Source: JAIYCX01 sp964353175
GTDB taxonomy: Bacteria > Bdellovibrionota_C > UBA2361 > SZUA-149 > DAOLCO01
Direction of reading: 5' to 3'
Assembly: GCA_964353175.1 (NCBI GenBank)
Contig: CAYGUX010000009.1
Span: forward strand, 1 to 64,000
Length of the DNA: 64,000 bases
Position numbers and translations under genes: made by a program
The notes under the pieces: generated by a model
What the model saw: the letters and a program-made list of their open reading frames with translations, nothing else
What the model was told of the DNA's origin: nothing
Database searches by the model: none
Shown: in pieces, positions 45,728 through 53,718 of the stretch
How positions within the stretch are numbered: the stretch's first letter is position 1
How the letters are laid out: every line of letters begins with the position of its first letter

Positions 45728-46717
45728 TTAAAAGTTATCGGACTTATGCCAATTCCAAGCCGTTCTACAAATATCTTCTAAGCTATTATATTTGGGATTC
45801 CAGCTTAATTCTTTTTTTGCTTTTATGGGCAAGGAATAGAGGCTAGGTGGATCTCCTGGCCTCCGATCAGTATATTCATGAGGTACGTCTTTCCCAGTAA
45901 CCTTTGAAACTGTTTTAACAATCTCCTCTACCGAATACCCTACTCCACTACCCAAATTGTAAAAATCTCCCTCCCCTCCACTTAATAACACTTCTGCTCC
46001 TAAAATATGTGCACTCGCAATATCATCAACGTGAACATAATCACGAATACAAGTTCCATCTGGCGTCGGATAATCTCTTCCACAAATTTGTAAAAAGTTT
46101 TTCCCTAATACAGAACCTATCGCTAGAGGAATTATATGAGTCTCAGGATTATGTCTTTCCCCAATTAGACCTGAAGTACTCGCGCCTGCGGCATTAAAAT
46201 ATCTAAATACCATTGACTTCATTCCATAGGCCTTATCATAGGATTTAAGGATATTTTCAAGCATCAACTTACTCATCCCATAGGGGTTTATAGGATTCTG
46301 CAATGTATCTTCCATGATAGGCATAGACTCTGGAATACCAAAAGTCGCGCATGTGGATGAGAAAATAAATTTATTAATCCCACAATCTTTCATTGCTCTT
46401 AGCAACTCTAAGGTCACAGTAACGTTATTATGATAATACTTTTGGGGATCAATTACTGACTCTGGAACTGATGCGAATGCTGCAAAATGCATAACAAGAT
46501 CAATCTTATTATCAATCAGAATACTCTTAACTTTTTCATAGGCTCCTGCATTCATCTCAAATAAAGGCACTTCGAGCCTATTCGCTATATCTCTATTTCC
46601 AGTTGAAAAATTATCTAAAACACTTACATTAAACCCCTTATGTTTAAGAGAAAGAGAAGCATGAGATCCGATATATCCCCCACCACCGACTACTAAAATA
46701 TTAGCCTTACTACTCAT
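45728..46717 (-). CDS. galE: UDP-glucose 4-epimerase
   Basis: A 329-residue short-chain dehydrogenase/epimerase. The NAD motif VVGGGGYIGSH (9-19), SSTCATFG, the catalytic Tyr and Lys in NPYGMSKLMLE and FRYFNAAGAS are present. It interconverts UDP-glucose and UDP-galactose. It starts three bases after the livM stop on the same strand, an unusual neighbour, and so probably ends the liv operon. It may supply sugars to the nearby glycosyltransferase genes. Confidence 0.9.
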   Translation of the reverse strand: MSSKANILVVGGGGYIGSHASLSLKHKGFNVSVLDNFSTGNRDIANRLEVPLFEMNAGAYEKVKSILIDNKIDLVMHFAAFASVPESVIDPQKYYHNNVTVTLELLRAMKDCGINKFIFSSTCATFGIPESMPIMEDTLQNPINPYGMSKLMLENILKSYDKAYGMKSMVFRYFNAAGASTSGLIGERHNPETHIIPLAIGSVLGKNFLQICGRDYPTPDGTCIRDYVHVDDIASAHILGAEVLLSGGEGDFYNLGSGVGYSVEEIVKTVSKVTGKDVPHEYTDRRPGDPPSLYSLPIKAKKELSWNPKYNSLEDICRTAWNWHKSDNF

Positions 46718-46720
46718 TAG

Positions 46721-47590
46721 CTATATAGCCCTCTTAAGTGGGAATAAAGCTTCCTTACGAAAAAGTACCGTTGTAAATAGAACTATAGCAAACAGTAGCT
46801 GCCTCATCGGCCCTAATATCCCAGGGTCGAATTCCATAAATCTTAAAGGCTCAGGCAATAATACTAGAAAAAATGTTGCTAACAATCCACCCCAAAAGGA
46901 TCCAGGCTTACCAACAACGACAATAGTAAGAATAAAAACCATCTCATGAATGGCAAATGAAGACGGATCTATATACATAAGATAAAATGCAAAGAATGAA
47001 CCTGCAATTCCAGCGACAAAAGAAGATACGATAAAAGCACAATTCCTAATTTTAAATAATGATGCCCCCATTGCTTCTACGGCATGTGGTTGTTCACCTT
47101 GCGCCTTTAGCAAGATCCCTAATCGAGAATGAACTATTCTATGTATAAAAAATAAAAGAACAAAAGTAATTAGAGCCAATCCGAATAGGAAATCCAGGTT
47201 ATCCTCAAACATACCGTTAAAAAAAAGAGGCCTCGGGATCCCTGGTATGCCTAAGACACCTCTTGTTAGTTCTTTCCAATTTATAAACAAGGCTGACATT
47301 AAAAAGCTAAACGCCAAACTTCCTATGGCAAAGTAATCTCGACTTAGTCTTAAAGAGACCACTCCTAGACTAAGAGAGAAAAGACTACAAATTAGCCCAC
47401 TAGCTATTAAACAAGCCCAAAATGGCCAAGAGTAATCAACAGAAAGAATTGCAGACGCATAGGCACCTACGCCGTATATGGCTACATGGGAAAAGTTTAG
47501 AAGATTCCCCATCCCAAAAGAGATATTAAAGCCTGAGACTAAAAGAGAATAAATCAGGCACAAAACGCATAGATGAATTCCATATTCCAT
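46721..47590 (-). CDS. livM: Branched-chain amino acid ABC permease LivM
   Basis: A 289-residue integral membrane protein with about eight helices and the LivM signatures NLLNFSHVAIYGVGAYASA and VVVGKPGSFWGGLLATFFL. It pairs with LivH to form the channel. It lies two bases from livH and three from galE. Confidence 0.88.
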   Translation of the reverse strand: MEYGIHLCVLCLIYSLLVSGFNISFGMGNLLNFSHVAIYGVGAYASAILSVDYSWPFWACLIASGLICSLFSLSLGVVSLRLSRDYFAIGSLAFSFLMSALFINWKELTRGVLGIPGIPRPLFFNGMFEDNLDFLFGLALITFVLLFFIHRIVHSRLGILLKAQGEQPHAVEAMGASLFKIRNCAFIVSSFVAGIAGSFFAFYLMYIDPSSFAIHEMVFILTIVVVGKPGSFWGGLLATFFLVLLPEPLRFMEFDPGILGPMRQLLFAIVLFTTVLFRKEALFPLKRAI

Positions 47591-47592
47591 AA

Positions 47593-48486
47593 CTAAAATT
47601 CCCTCGCTTTCTTATTAAAAAGGCCTTGAGGAAGGAATAATAACACTAGCAAGATGCTCATGTAAGCAACGGCATCCTTATAACCAGCAGGGATACTATA
47701 GCCATAAATTTCCACACCAACTGATAGATTCTCAATCAATCCTAAAAGGAAGCTGCCTAAGATTGTTCCCCAGATACTCCCTAGACCACCTAGAATCATT
47801 GCAGCAAAACATTTTATGGTTAAAGATCCGCCCATCGTTGGGGATAAGTTGGTTTCATAGGCTAATAAGATACCTGCAAATGAAGCCAATACGGTGCCGC
47901 CTATAAATACCGCGTAATTTAGCTTCTGCCGACTTATGCCTAGACTTTGACTTGCATAAGCATTCTCAGATACCGCCCTAACAGCCCTTCCAAAAGATGT
48001 GTGATGTATGAGTAGTCCTAAGGCAAATAATAACAACAAAGCACTAGCTATTATAAAGATTTGAACATTCGTAATAAAAACAGGCCCCAGCTCAACAATG
48101 CTAATCTCAAATGTGCTCGGATAAGATTTAACATTAACACCAAAAAAGATTGCGACCAGATTCTCCAACATATTTGATAAAGCCAATGTAGTCACAAGCG
48201 TTAACACCATATCAAATCGAGTAAATGGGCGAACAAATACATTAAAAACCAAGGCGCCTACCGCGATCATACCCACTAGTGTAAATACTCCAGAGAAAAG
48301 CAATGAGAGTTTACAAGTTTCTAGGAAAAATAGAAGTATGTAAGCTCCGAGCATCATTGTTTGCCCATGTGAGAAGTTTAGAACTCCTAACAATCCATAG
48401 GTCAATGATAAGCCTGAACTCATTAAAGCGTATAAACTTCCTGAGATTAGTGCATTAACAAGAAGTTGAGGAATTAATTCAAGCAT
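47593..48486 (-). CDS. livH: Branched-chain amino acid ABC permease LivH
   Basis: A 297-residue membrane protein with LivH signatures: SGSLYALMSSGLSLTYGLLGVLNFSHG, VRAVSENAYASQSLGI (the EAA-like loop) and MILGGLGSIWGTILGSFLLG. It is five bases from livG. Confidence 0.88.
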   Translation of the reverse strand: MLELIPQLLVNALISGSLYALMSSGLSLTYGLLGVLNFSHGQTMMLGAYILLFFLETCKLSLLFSGVFTLVGMIAVGALVFNVFVRPFTRFDMVLTLVTTLALSNMLENLVAIFFGVNVKSYPSTFEISIVELGPVFITNVQIFIIASALLLLFALGLLIHHTSFGRAVRAVSENAYASQSLGISRQKLNYAVFIGGTVLASFAGILLAYETNLSPTMGGSLTIKCFAAMILGGLGSIWGTILGSFLLGLIENLSVGVEIYGYSIPAGYKDAVAYMSILLVLLFLPQGLFNKKAREF

Positions 48487-48491
48487 ACAGA

Positions 48492-49232
48492 CTAACTATT
48501 ACTCACACCGAAATACACTTGTTGGAGGATAGGATTCTCTCGAACCATATCTAATGGACCTTCAAGTACACAATGTCCACTATCAAAGACCACCGCTCTG
48601 GAACAAAAGTCTTTGATAAAATTAATATCATGTTCTATCAACATGACGATGGCATCTTTCGGGAGAAGTTTATTAAGTGCGTCTAGAATATCGAGCTTCA
48701 TTTTTGGAGATACACCTGCAGTCGGCTCATCTAATAAATAGAGTTTTGCATCAAATGCAATTAACCTAATAATCTCTAAAAGCCTTAACTGCCCACCACT
48801 CAATGAACCTGCCTTATGATTACGCTTATCTTGTAAATCCACCAAACCAAGAAGTGACATAATTTCTTCGCTGAAATCTTTCTTCTTTAAAAAAGAGAAT
48901 AAGCTCACCTTCTCCCTCGACTCAATCGCAATAAGTAAGTTCTCATATAGAGTGAGGTCCTTAAATATACCGAAGTTCTGAAAAAGCCTGCCTAATCCCT
49001 TATTGGCCCTATCCGATGGAGCAAGCCTAGTTATATCTAAATCATCGAACTTAATCGTTCCTGACTGTGGCCGATTAAAGCCAGATAAACAGTTGAAAAA
49101 AGTAGTTTTTCCGCTTCCGTTAGGGCCGATTATGCCTAATCTCTCGCCTGAAGTGGCTGAGACGCTTAGATTATTAAGGATTTGGCTGTCGCCAATTTGA
49201 AAATTTAGGGCTAAGGATTGGAATTTTTTCAT
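48492..49232 (-). CDS. livG: Branched-chain amino acid ABC ATPase LivG
   Basis: A 246-residue ABC ATPase. Walker A GPNGSGKTT, the Q-loop after RLFQNF, the signature LSGGQLRLLE, Walker B LYLLDEPTAGV and the switch His in MLIEHDINFI are present. It is LivG- rather than LivF-like by the LGRLFQNFGIFKDLTLYENLLIA stretch. It is the first gene of livG-livH-livM-galE. LivF and a binding protein are absent next to it. Confidence 0.9.
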   Translation of the reverse strand: MKKFQSLALNFQIGDSQILNNLSVSATSGERLGIIGPNGSGKTTFFNCLSGFNRPQSGTIKFDDLDITRLAPSDRANKGLGRLFQNFGIFKDLTLYENLLIAIESREKVSLFSFLKKKDFSEEIMSLLGLVDLQDKRNHKAGSLSGGQLRLLEIIRLIAFDAKLYLLDEPTAGVSPKMKLDILDALNKLLPKDAIVMLIEHDINFIKDFCSRAVVFDSGHCVLEGPLDMVRENPILQQVYFGVSNS

Positions 49233-49439
49233 TAGTTCAATCTACTTAATAATAGGAAAGGAAGCAATAGCGTAGAAAATCCCTTATTTTTTACTTCTCC
49301 GCACTAAACCATCAAGTTTATCACACTAAAAGTCGATTTCTGATGAAACTGATCGAATCTGTATGGAATGAAAACTCAAGAATACGAATCGACCATAAAA
49401 GCACATTAGTCATTAGGGTAAATAAATGTTGAATAAATA

Positions 49440-49931
49440 GTGAACAAAAATTCACCAAAGAACTCAAAGGTTAAAAGAACCAAAGTAGCTACCAAAGAAT
49501 CAGGAGTGGCAATTCCTGAGTTTATGATTACGTTTCCAGTTCTTCTCTTTCTACTTTTTGGTAGTATTGATCTCGGCTCTCTACTTCAACAGTATCTTCT
49601 CGTTCAACATGCCGCGACGATTGGGGCGGAAAAAATACAAACTCTTCCCTCACTCACAACTGGAATCATAGCTAACTGCAAGAACGCTGATATTACAGCG
49701 AACACCACTGACATCTCACTTTTAAAAGTTAAAGAAAAAATGAACTCTGTACTGGCTCCCGCTTCTGATAAATTAAATACAAGCTATACCTTCTGTCAGA
49801 CACAAGATAATGGACAAACTAGAATTCAAGTCTTGGTTGCCGCCGAATTCAAGAACAGCAGCCAACTGCTCCACTTAAAAGGTGCACGCCTAACCGCAAA
49901 AGTTGAAGTCCCCTATTTTTTTGGTAGCTAG
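49440..49931 (+). CDS. TadE-like pseudopilin
   Basis: A 163-residue protein read from a GTG at 49440. SGVAIPEFMITFPVLLFLLFGSIDLGSLLQQY (about 21-52) is a TadE-type hydrophobic prepilin segment, and VQHAATIGAEKI follows. The rest is a short extracytoplasmic domain with two Cys. TadE proteins are minor pilins of Flp/Tad systems, but no other tad gene is in the window. The absent ribosome binding site and GTG leave the start uncertain. Confidence 0.75.
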   Translation: MNKNSPKNSKVKRTKVATKESGVAIPEFMITFPVLLFLLFGSIDLGSLLQQYLLVQHAATIGAEKIQTLPSLTTGIIANCKNADITANTTDISLLKVKEKMNSVLAPASDKLNTSYTFCQTQDNGQTRIQVLVAAEFKNSSQLLHLKGARLTAKVEVPYFFGS

Positions 49932-49935
49932 ACCC

Positions 49936-51075
49936 TCAAGCCTCCTGAACAAACCAAGTAGCTAATGCTTTTGTTTTCTGTTTAAATGAGTCAATAGAAA
50001 ACCATTCCGTATTGGTATGTGCGCCCTGCCCGTATGGTCCGAGCGCATCGATTGTAGGCAATCCAAGGTATGCAAGTATAGAGGCCGAACTGGCTCCCCC
50101 TACCGCTTCTAGATTTACACTACCCTTTTCTCCAATCGTTGCTAAGGCTTTAATATATGAATCCGCAAGTGCCGTGGTCTCCGGTAATACCTGCATTGGA
50201 GGGATAAAGGTTTCTCTCATTATCTCAAAACTAATCCCAGAGTTAGAAAATCTCTCTAACTCTACTTCTAGCTTAGAATATAAATTCTGATATTTTTCGA
50301 TAGAAGGAAATCTAATATCAAACTTAACTTCTGCAAATTCCGCAACGATAGTTGGTGAAAAGCCTCCATTAAACATGCCGACATTTAAAGTAATATCATC
50401 TTCAATAGACGATAATTTAGAGATATTGCTAACAACCTCAGAAAGAGCTACCACGGCATTACTTCCTTTCCAAAAGTCATTACCAGAATGAGCACCTTTC
50501 CCTTTAGCTAAAATCTTAAAAATAGCTATCCCCTTTCTAGTTGTAATTAACATACTACCGGGCCGTCCAGACTCAAAAACTAAAGCTAACTTAGAATTAT
50601 TAGCTTCCACCTCATGCAAAGAATAAGAGTCATTCATCCCTATCTCTTCATCACCGATAATCATAATTCGTATTGGAACCTTAGTTAAAACATCAGTACA
50701 AGTACTTAAGGCTTCCAAGGCAAATATCGACATCATCACTCCAGCCTTCATGTCATAACCAGCAGGACCAATGACCCTATCACCATCAATTTTTGTTTCT
50801 AAAAATCCCGCCTCTTCCTTATGTGCAGAATCAGAATGACCCACTAAGAGCACTCCTTTTCCTGACACCCCATTATCAGCTAACAGATGTGGGCCAAATT
50901 CTTTTGAATCAATTAAACGAACCTTAAAACCAATATTCTCTAAGTACTTCTTTAATATTAATTGTACCTTCCTCACTCCACTAGAATTATAAGAATGGCT
51001 ACTAATATCTATGAGCTCAACTGTGCGTGCTATCGCATTCGAAATATTTAAATCTACATACTCTAAATAGTTCAC
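49936..51075 (-). CDS. M20-family metallopeptidase (CPG2/ArgE-like)
   Basis: A 379-residue zinc peptidase. Metal-site regions are VLLVGHSDSAHKEE (about 75-88), GPAGYDMKAG (Asp), GDEEIG (Glu pair), the aspartate-type EFAEVKFDIRFPS of the dimerisation domain and the late GQGAHTNTEWF (His). It resembles glutamate carboxypeptidase and acetylornithine-deacetylase-like enzymes. No signal peptide is seen. It is convergent with the TadE-like gene. Confidence 0.85.
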   Translation of the reverse strand: MNYLEYVDLNISNAIARTVELIDISSHSYNSSGVRKVQLILKKYLENIGFKVRLIDSKEFGPHLLADNGVSGKGVLLVGHSDSAHKEEAGFLETKIDGDRVIGPAGYDMKAGVMMSIFALEALSTCTDVLTKVPIRIMIIGDEEIGMNDSYSLHEVEANNSKLALVFESGRPGSMLITTRKGIAIFKILAKGKGAHSGNDFWKGSNAVVALSEVVSNISKLSSIEDDITLNVGMFNGGFSPTIVAEFAEVKFDIRFPSIEKYQNLYSKLEVELERFSNSGISFEIMRETFIPPMQVLPETTALADSYIKALATIGEKGSVNLEAVGGASSASILAYLGLPTIDALGPYGQGAHTNTEWFSIDSFKQKTKALATWFVQEA

Positions 51076-51230
51076 CAGACACTTACCCTTTATTTACCTT
51101 TATCAGAGACCTTACTTTCATGGGTAGAAGTATAAAGAAAACCCCTTACTTCTACAAGTATCGCTTATTCCTATAAAATAAAATTTACTCTCTTCTTGAC
51201 TTAACTCAAATACCAAGGTAGGTTTATTTG

Positions 51231-51287
51231 ATGAATTTGAATTTTCTTAACATTTCATTTCTCCTCCTCGCGCTTCTAGCGCAATAA
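51231..51287 (+). CDS. Candidate leader peptide (Leu-rich, 18 aa)
   Basis: ATG AAT TTG… to TAA encodes MNLNFLNISFLLLALLAQ. AAGGTAGG stands eight bases before the ATG, a good ribosome binding site. It precedes the attenuator-like hairpin at 51440 by about 150 bases. Seven Leu among 18 codons, most in a cluster, would suit leucine-dependent control. However, the frame runs antisense through hairpin copy A of a repeat family (51250-51300), so it may be fortuitous. Confidence 0.35.
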   Translation: MNLNFLNISFLLLALLAQ

Positions 51288-51300
51288 TTTTTCCTTTCTT
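51250..51300 (-). repeat. Hairpin repeat, copy A
   Basis: Read on the minus strand it contains GCGCT AGA AGCGC, then GAGGAGGAG and AAATGAAATG, and closely resembles copies B (52838-52905) and C (53719-53778). Here the small ORF that follows the hairpin is just ATG AAA TGT TAA. The stem is 5 bp (51270-51274 with 51278-51282). Confidence 0.6.
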
Positions 51301-51439
51301 ACACATTACACATCCCTATTTTATTGAACTGATTTTCTAAATCTGCTTTTAGATAATGTGCTTAATAGTCTAGGACAAAGGGTAGATGGCATTTTCTATG
51401 GCAGAGAAGTTTAATTCTTCTGTGTCATAGGACGTTTGC

Positions 51440-51465
51440 GCCCAAAATTTGGGCAAGTTTTTTTT
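51440..51465 (+). terminator. Attenuator-like terminator directly before the GNAT gene
   Basis: GCCCAAA (51440-51446) and TTTGGGC (51448-51454) pair around one base (functionally a shorter stem with a larger loop), followed by AAG and eight Ts (51458-51465). The T-run touches the ribosome binding site AAGGA (51466-51470) and the ATG is at 51478. Another long hairpin precedes it (about 51396-51430: CTATGGCA to TGTCATAG). Such a placement usually means premature termination control in a leader. Confidence 0.6.
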
Positions 51466-51477
51466 AAGGAAGTTTCA

Positions 51478-52221
51478 ATGAACGGTTTTAATCCAAAGAT
51501 TCTAAGGCTTAAAAATTCTGAACTCTCAGAAAATGTCGAGACCCAATTGAGATTGGGAGAAATTCTTCAAGACGCCGTATGGGCAAATCCATGGAGGCTC
51601 AGATGGGAAGTGGGATCAAGTGACGATATTCCAAGTTCAGAGACTAGCATCTGTGCTTACCACAATCTACTCTTAGAGAATATGGCGGACTTTCTAGTTC
51701 TTAGTTGCGATAATCCCGATGGCTCTAAGGTAATCGCGGGATATGCAATTGGAGTTTCACTAACAGAGGAACTAATTCAACAAACCCACATCGGAGAAGG
51801 TCTAGACCTTAAACTATGTCGAGAGTGTTTAAATGGTTACGAAGGTCCAAAGGTTGGCGATTTTTATCTGGCAGTTACTGCTATCCAAGGGAATACGGGT
51901 GTTAACGACGAACCTAGACAATCATTCAGAGGTCTAAGGATCAAGGGTTGTTCGGTTTATAGGCTACTAATTGAACTTCGACTCAGACTTGGATTCAGTA
52001 CAGGCTCCAAAACCTTTTGGGTTCGGACTGCGACAGGTCAAGAAATCGTTCGCGGAATATATAACAGCATTGGCTTCACTGAGGTTGGTCAATCTAAAGT
52101 TAAGCAGGGGGAGACTAGCGTAGAGAGAACTGTCATGGCTGGTCACTACTCAAACCTAGGAGAAATTTCAAAGGTTAGTAACTCGATTGATGGAATCGAA
52201 GACTGGGTTAGTGTTGAATAG
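51478..52221 (+). CDS. GNAT-like acetyltransferase, putative
   Basis: A 247-residue protein from the ATG at 51478, chosen because AAGGA lies seven bases upstream. An ORF reading from 51436 would run through the terminator hairpin. The middle and C-terminal half (DFYLAVTAIQG, KGCSVYRLLIELRLRLGF, FWVRTATGQEIVRGIYNSIGFTEVG) has the order of a GNAT fold, the last part resembling its final beta-bulge strands. A conserved acetyl-CoA loop is not clear. A bona fide terminator follows the stop. The function is unknown. Confidence 0.6.
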   Translation: MNGFNPKILRLKNSELSENVETQLRLGEILQDAVWANPWRLRWEVGSSDDIPSSETSICAYHNLLLENMADFLVLSCDNPDGSKVIAGYAIGVSLTEELIQQTHIGEGLDLKLCRECLNGYEGPKVGDFYLAVTAIQGNTGVNDEPRQSFRGLRIKGCSVYRLLIELRLRLGFSTGSKTFWVRTATGQEIVRGIYNSIGFTEVGQSKVKQGETSVERTVMAGHYSNLGEISKVSNSIDGIEDWVSVE

Positions 52222-52233
52222 GCATGAATTCTT

Positions 52234-52277
52234 AGAGCATCAAAGGTTGAAAACGTCCTATGATGCTCTTTTATTTA
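52234..52277 (+). terminator. Intrinsic terminator of the GNAT-like gene
   Basis: AGAGCATCA (52234-52242) pairs perfectly with TGATGCTCT (52261-52269) around an 18-base loop, then TTTATTTA follows, thirteen bases after the gene's stop. Confidence 0.75.
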
Positions 52278-52284
52278 TGGAATT

Positions 52285-52334
52285 AAAAATTAAAAAAGAA
52301 ACAGGCGCTTTTCATAACCTTTGAAAAGCGCCTG
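52285..52334 (-). terminator. Strong intrinsic terminator of the 110-residue gene
   Basis: CAGGCGCTTTTCA (52302-52314) pairs with TGAAAAGCGCCTG (52322-52334), 13 perfect pairs around a 7-base loop. On the minus strand it is followed by TTTCTTTTTTAATTTTT. It begins nine bases after the stop of the small gene and faces the other terminator, so the two separate convergent transcripts. Confidence 0.85.
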
Positions 52335-52343
52335 ATGAAAAGT

Positions 52344-52676
52344 TCAATCTGCGACCGTTACCTCCTTGGGAATAGTTTCTGAATTTTCAGAAGGCCAATC
52401 CCGCGCTACAAAACGGCACAAAGGCCAACGCATAGTAATTTCAGCGTCCGGCCACACCGCGCGTAGGTTAGACTTCAATTGGTCTGTAATCGCCTCTTTG
52501 CTATCAACATAGACCCAGACTTCCCCTGCTTGCAAATAGGCAGTTTCCTTAGAGCAAAACAAACCGCACACAAAATCCTCAAACCTGGTTTTGGACCATC
52601 GATTTGCATTAAACACTCCCCTTCCGGTTACGCCACGAACAATCGTTGATGTTAAGTTGATCTTTAATTGTGTCAT
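52344..52676 (-). CDS. Hypothetical small protein
   Basis: A 110-residue protein with a basic N-terminal half (TGRGVFNANRWSKTRFEDFVCGLFCS), a beta-rich AGEVWVYVDS segment and an acidic tail. It has no membrane helix. GAGGAAAG lies seven bases before the ATG, in the loop of a 6-bp hairpin TTAATC/GATTAA (52679-52697). It is more GC-rich than its neighbours. The clear ribosome binding site and terminator support a real gene. The family is unknown. Confidence 0.65.
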   Translation of the reverse strand: MTQLKINLTSTIVRGVTGRGVFNANRWSKTRFEDFVCGLFCSKETAYLQAGEVWVYVDSKEAITDQLKSNLRAVWPDAEITMRWPLCRFVARDWPSENSETIPKEVTVAD

Positions 52677-52837
52677 CTTTAATCTTTCCTCGATTAAGAG
52701 ATTCTATAACCTTTTGGGATAAATACTCCTTTACCCCTATTTTTTCAAAACCAATAAAGCGCCTGCTTCATATATTTGAATCTAGTGCGACAGGGAATAA
52801 GTCGCCTTGAAACAAAAAAATGAAACAGACTTTAATC

Positions 52838-52905
52838 TTCTACTCAAAACAAAAATACAAATATATGGAATAGGAACAATTATATCGCGCTAGAGCGCGA
52901 GGAGG
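52838..52905 (+). repeat. Hairpin repeat, copy B
   Basis: Begins TTCTACTCAAAACAAAAATAC and includes the perfect hairpin TCGCGCT AG AGCGCGA (52885-52900), followed by GGAGGAG. Copy C (53719-53778) has the same order, TTCTACCCAAACCAAAAATAC… to TGCGCTTAAAGCGCA. Copy A is on the opposite strand at 51250-51300. In all three the hairpin is followed shortly by an ATG. Confidence 0.75.
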
Positions 52906-52920
52906 AGTGCTGAAAAAGAA

Positions 52921-53067
52921 ATGAAAATGTTAGAATTGAATTTCATAAGTGATGATTTGATACCAAAGGTCGTGAGATATGTCAAGGATGCAGTGGATAG
53001 TTTTTATTTAGCGAAGGATATAGAGGGGATACGGGATGTTAGGAAGAATAGGGATGGCGACCGCTAG
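52921..53067 (+). pseudogene. Short ORF ending in a REP hairpin, antitoxin-like remnant
   Basis: Encodes 48 residues starting MKMLELNFISDDLIPKV; the stop falls inside REP hairpin R2. The start MKxLELN… and helical pattern resemble short type II antitoxins, with the tail apparently replaced by the repeat. It follows copy B. This is a guess from pattern, not homology. Confidence 0.35.
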
Positions 53068-53079
53068 GGTCGCCATCCC
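53051..53079. repeat. REP-like hairpin R2
   Basis: GGGATGGCGACC (53051-53062) pairs with GGTCGCCATCCC (53068-53079), a 12-bp perfect stem around a GCTAG loop. It shares the core GGCGACCGCxAGGGTCGCC with R1 at 45696-45722, but its outer arm differs (GGGAT/ATCCC against GGAA/TTCC), a compensated change. Confidence 0.85.
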
Positions 53080-53137
53080 CAAGCCAAATAATGCGTGCAA
53101 TCTAAATATGCATATTGAACCAGTCAAACGACTGATA

Positions 53138-53176
53138 GTGAGCCTGCCGAACCGCCTGTGGTGAGCCTGTCGAACC
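53138..53176. repeat. Two direct repeats GTGAGCCTGYCGAACC
   Basis: 16-base units at 53138-53153 and 53161-53176 differ at one position and are separated by seven bases. A CAGTC/GACTG hairpin sits just upstream (53121-53134). Confidence 0.6.
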
Positions 53177-53259
53177 AAGGCACACCAAAGATAAAAAAGA
53201 AACGCAGAGAAAAAAGGGCTGAGACAGTCTCAAGCCCGCACAAAAAACCGCTGGGGCGT

Positions 53260-53634
53260 TTACTCTCGAGGTCGAAATAGCTCTGAGATCTCAGTAAGGT
53301 CTCCAAGACAAATAACGGGAGTACCGTTCATAGGAACTTCCAAAGCTAGCTTCCCCTTATACCCATACTCCCTCAGCCATGCCCCTATAAAAAATAACTG
53401 GAAGGCTGAGTTGGCATGAGGAACAATAATAGCCTCACTCGCATTAAAATTGGGAATCTTCGCGATTGCATTCAATACCGCCAGCACATCAGCCTGAGTA
53501 TTCGCATGAGAACGGTTCAACCCTAGATGTTTGATCGATAAGGCCGCACTGATAATACTAGAGTGTGACAAATTAATAATCACTTCCGGCTCCTTCAATA
53601 GGAAGATACGATGTAAAACCACGCAAAAAACCAT
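53260..53634 (-). CDS. Hypothetical small protein with structured leader
   Basis: A 124-residue protein with no recognised domain. Segments such as VIINLSHSSIISAALSIKHLG and AIIVPHANSAFQLFFIG look alpha/beta. AGGAA lies eight bases before the ATG, but inside one arm of a long hairpin (53638-53705), so translation may be regulated. It is flanked by repeat copies B and C and by direct repeats. Confidence 0.55.
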   Translation of the reverse strand: MVFCVVLHRIFLLKEPEVIINLSHSSIISAALSIKHLGLNRSHANTQADVLAVLNAIAKIPNFNASEAIIVPHANSAFQLFFIGAWLREYGYKGKLALEVPMNGTPVICLGDLTEISELFRPRE

Positions 53635-53637
53635 ATT

Positions 53638-53705
53638 CTGCGTTCCTATGCCTAAGGGGGACTATTTACTCGCTAATGCTAAATGGCCTTACGCATAGAA
53701 CGCAG
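53638..53705 (-). promoter_or_regulatory. Long imperfect hairpin holding the ribosome binding site
   Basis: The arms CTGCGTTCCTATGCCTAAGG (53638-53657) and CCTTACGCATAGAACGCAG (53687-53705) are complementary apart from one bulge and one mismatch, around a 29-base loop. On the minus strand the second arm includes the AGGAA of the following gene, three bases before its ATG region. Confidence 0.65.
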
Positions 53706-53718
53706 TTCTTTTTAAATT

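Larger units (their letters stand above)
52677..53259. other. Accessory intergenic region
   Basis: It holds copy B of the hairpin repeat, a 48-codon ORF, the REP-like hairpin R2 and two 16-base direct repeats. A GCGAC/GTCGC hairpin lies around 52787-52805 and a CAGTC/GACTG one at 53121-53134. No longer gene is supported. Confidence 0.6.

Noticed and set aside
51340..51440. Known riboswitch before the GNAT-like gene
   Set aside because: No match found by eye to cyclic-di-GMP, SAM, fluoride, purine or similar consensus motifs; left as an unknown leader.
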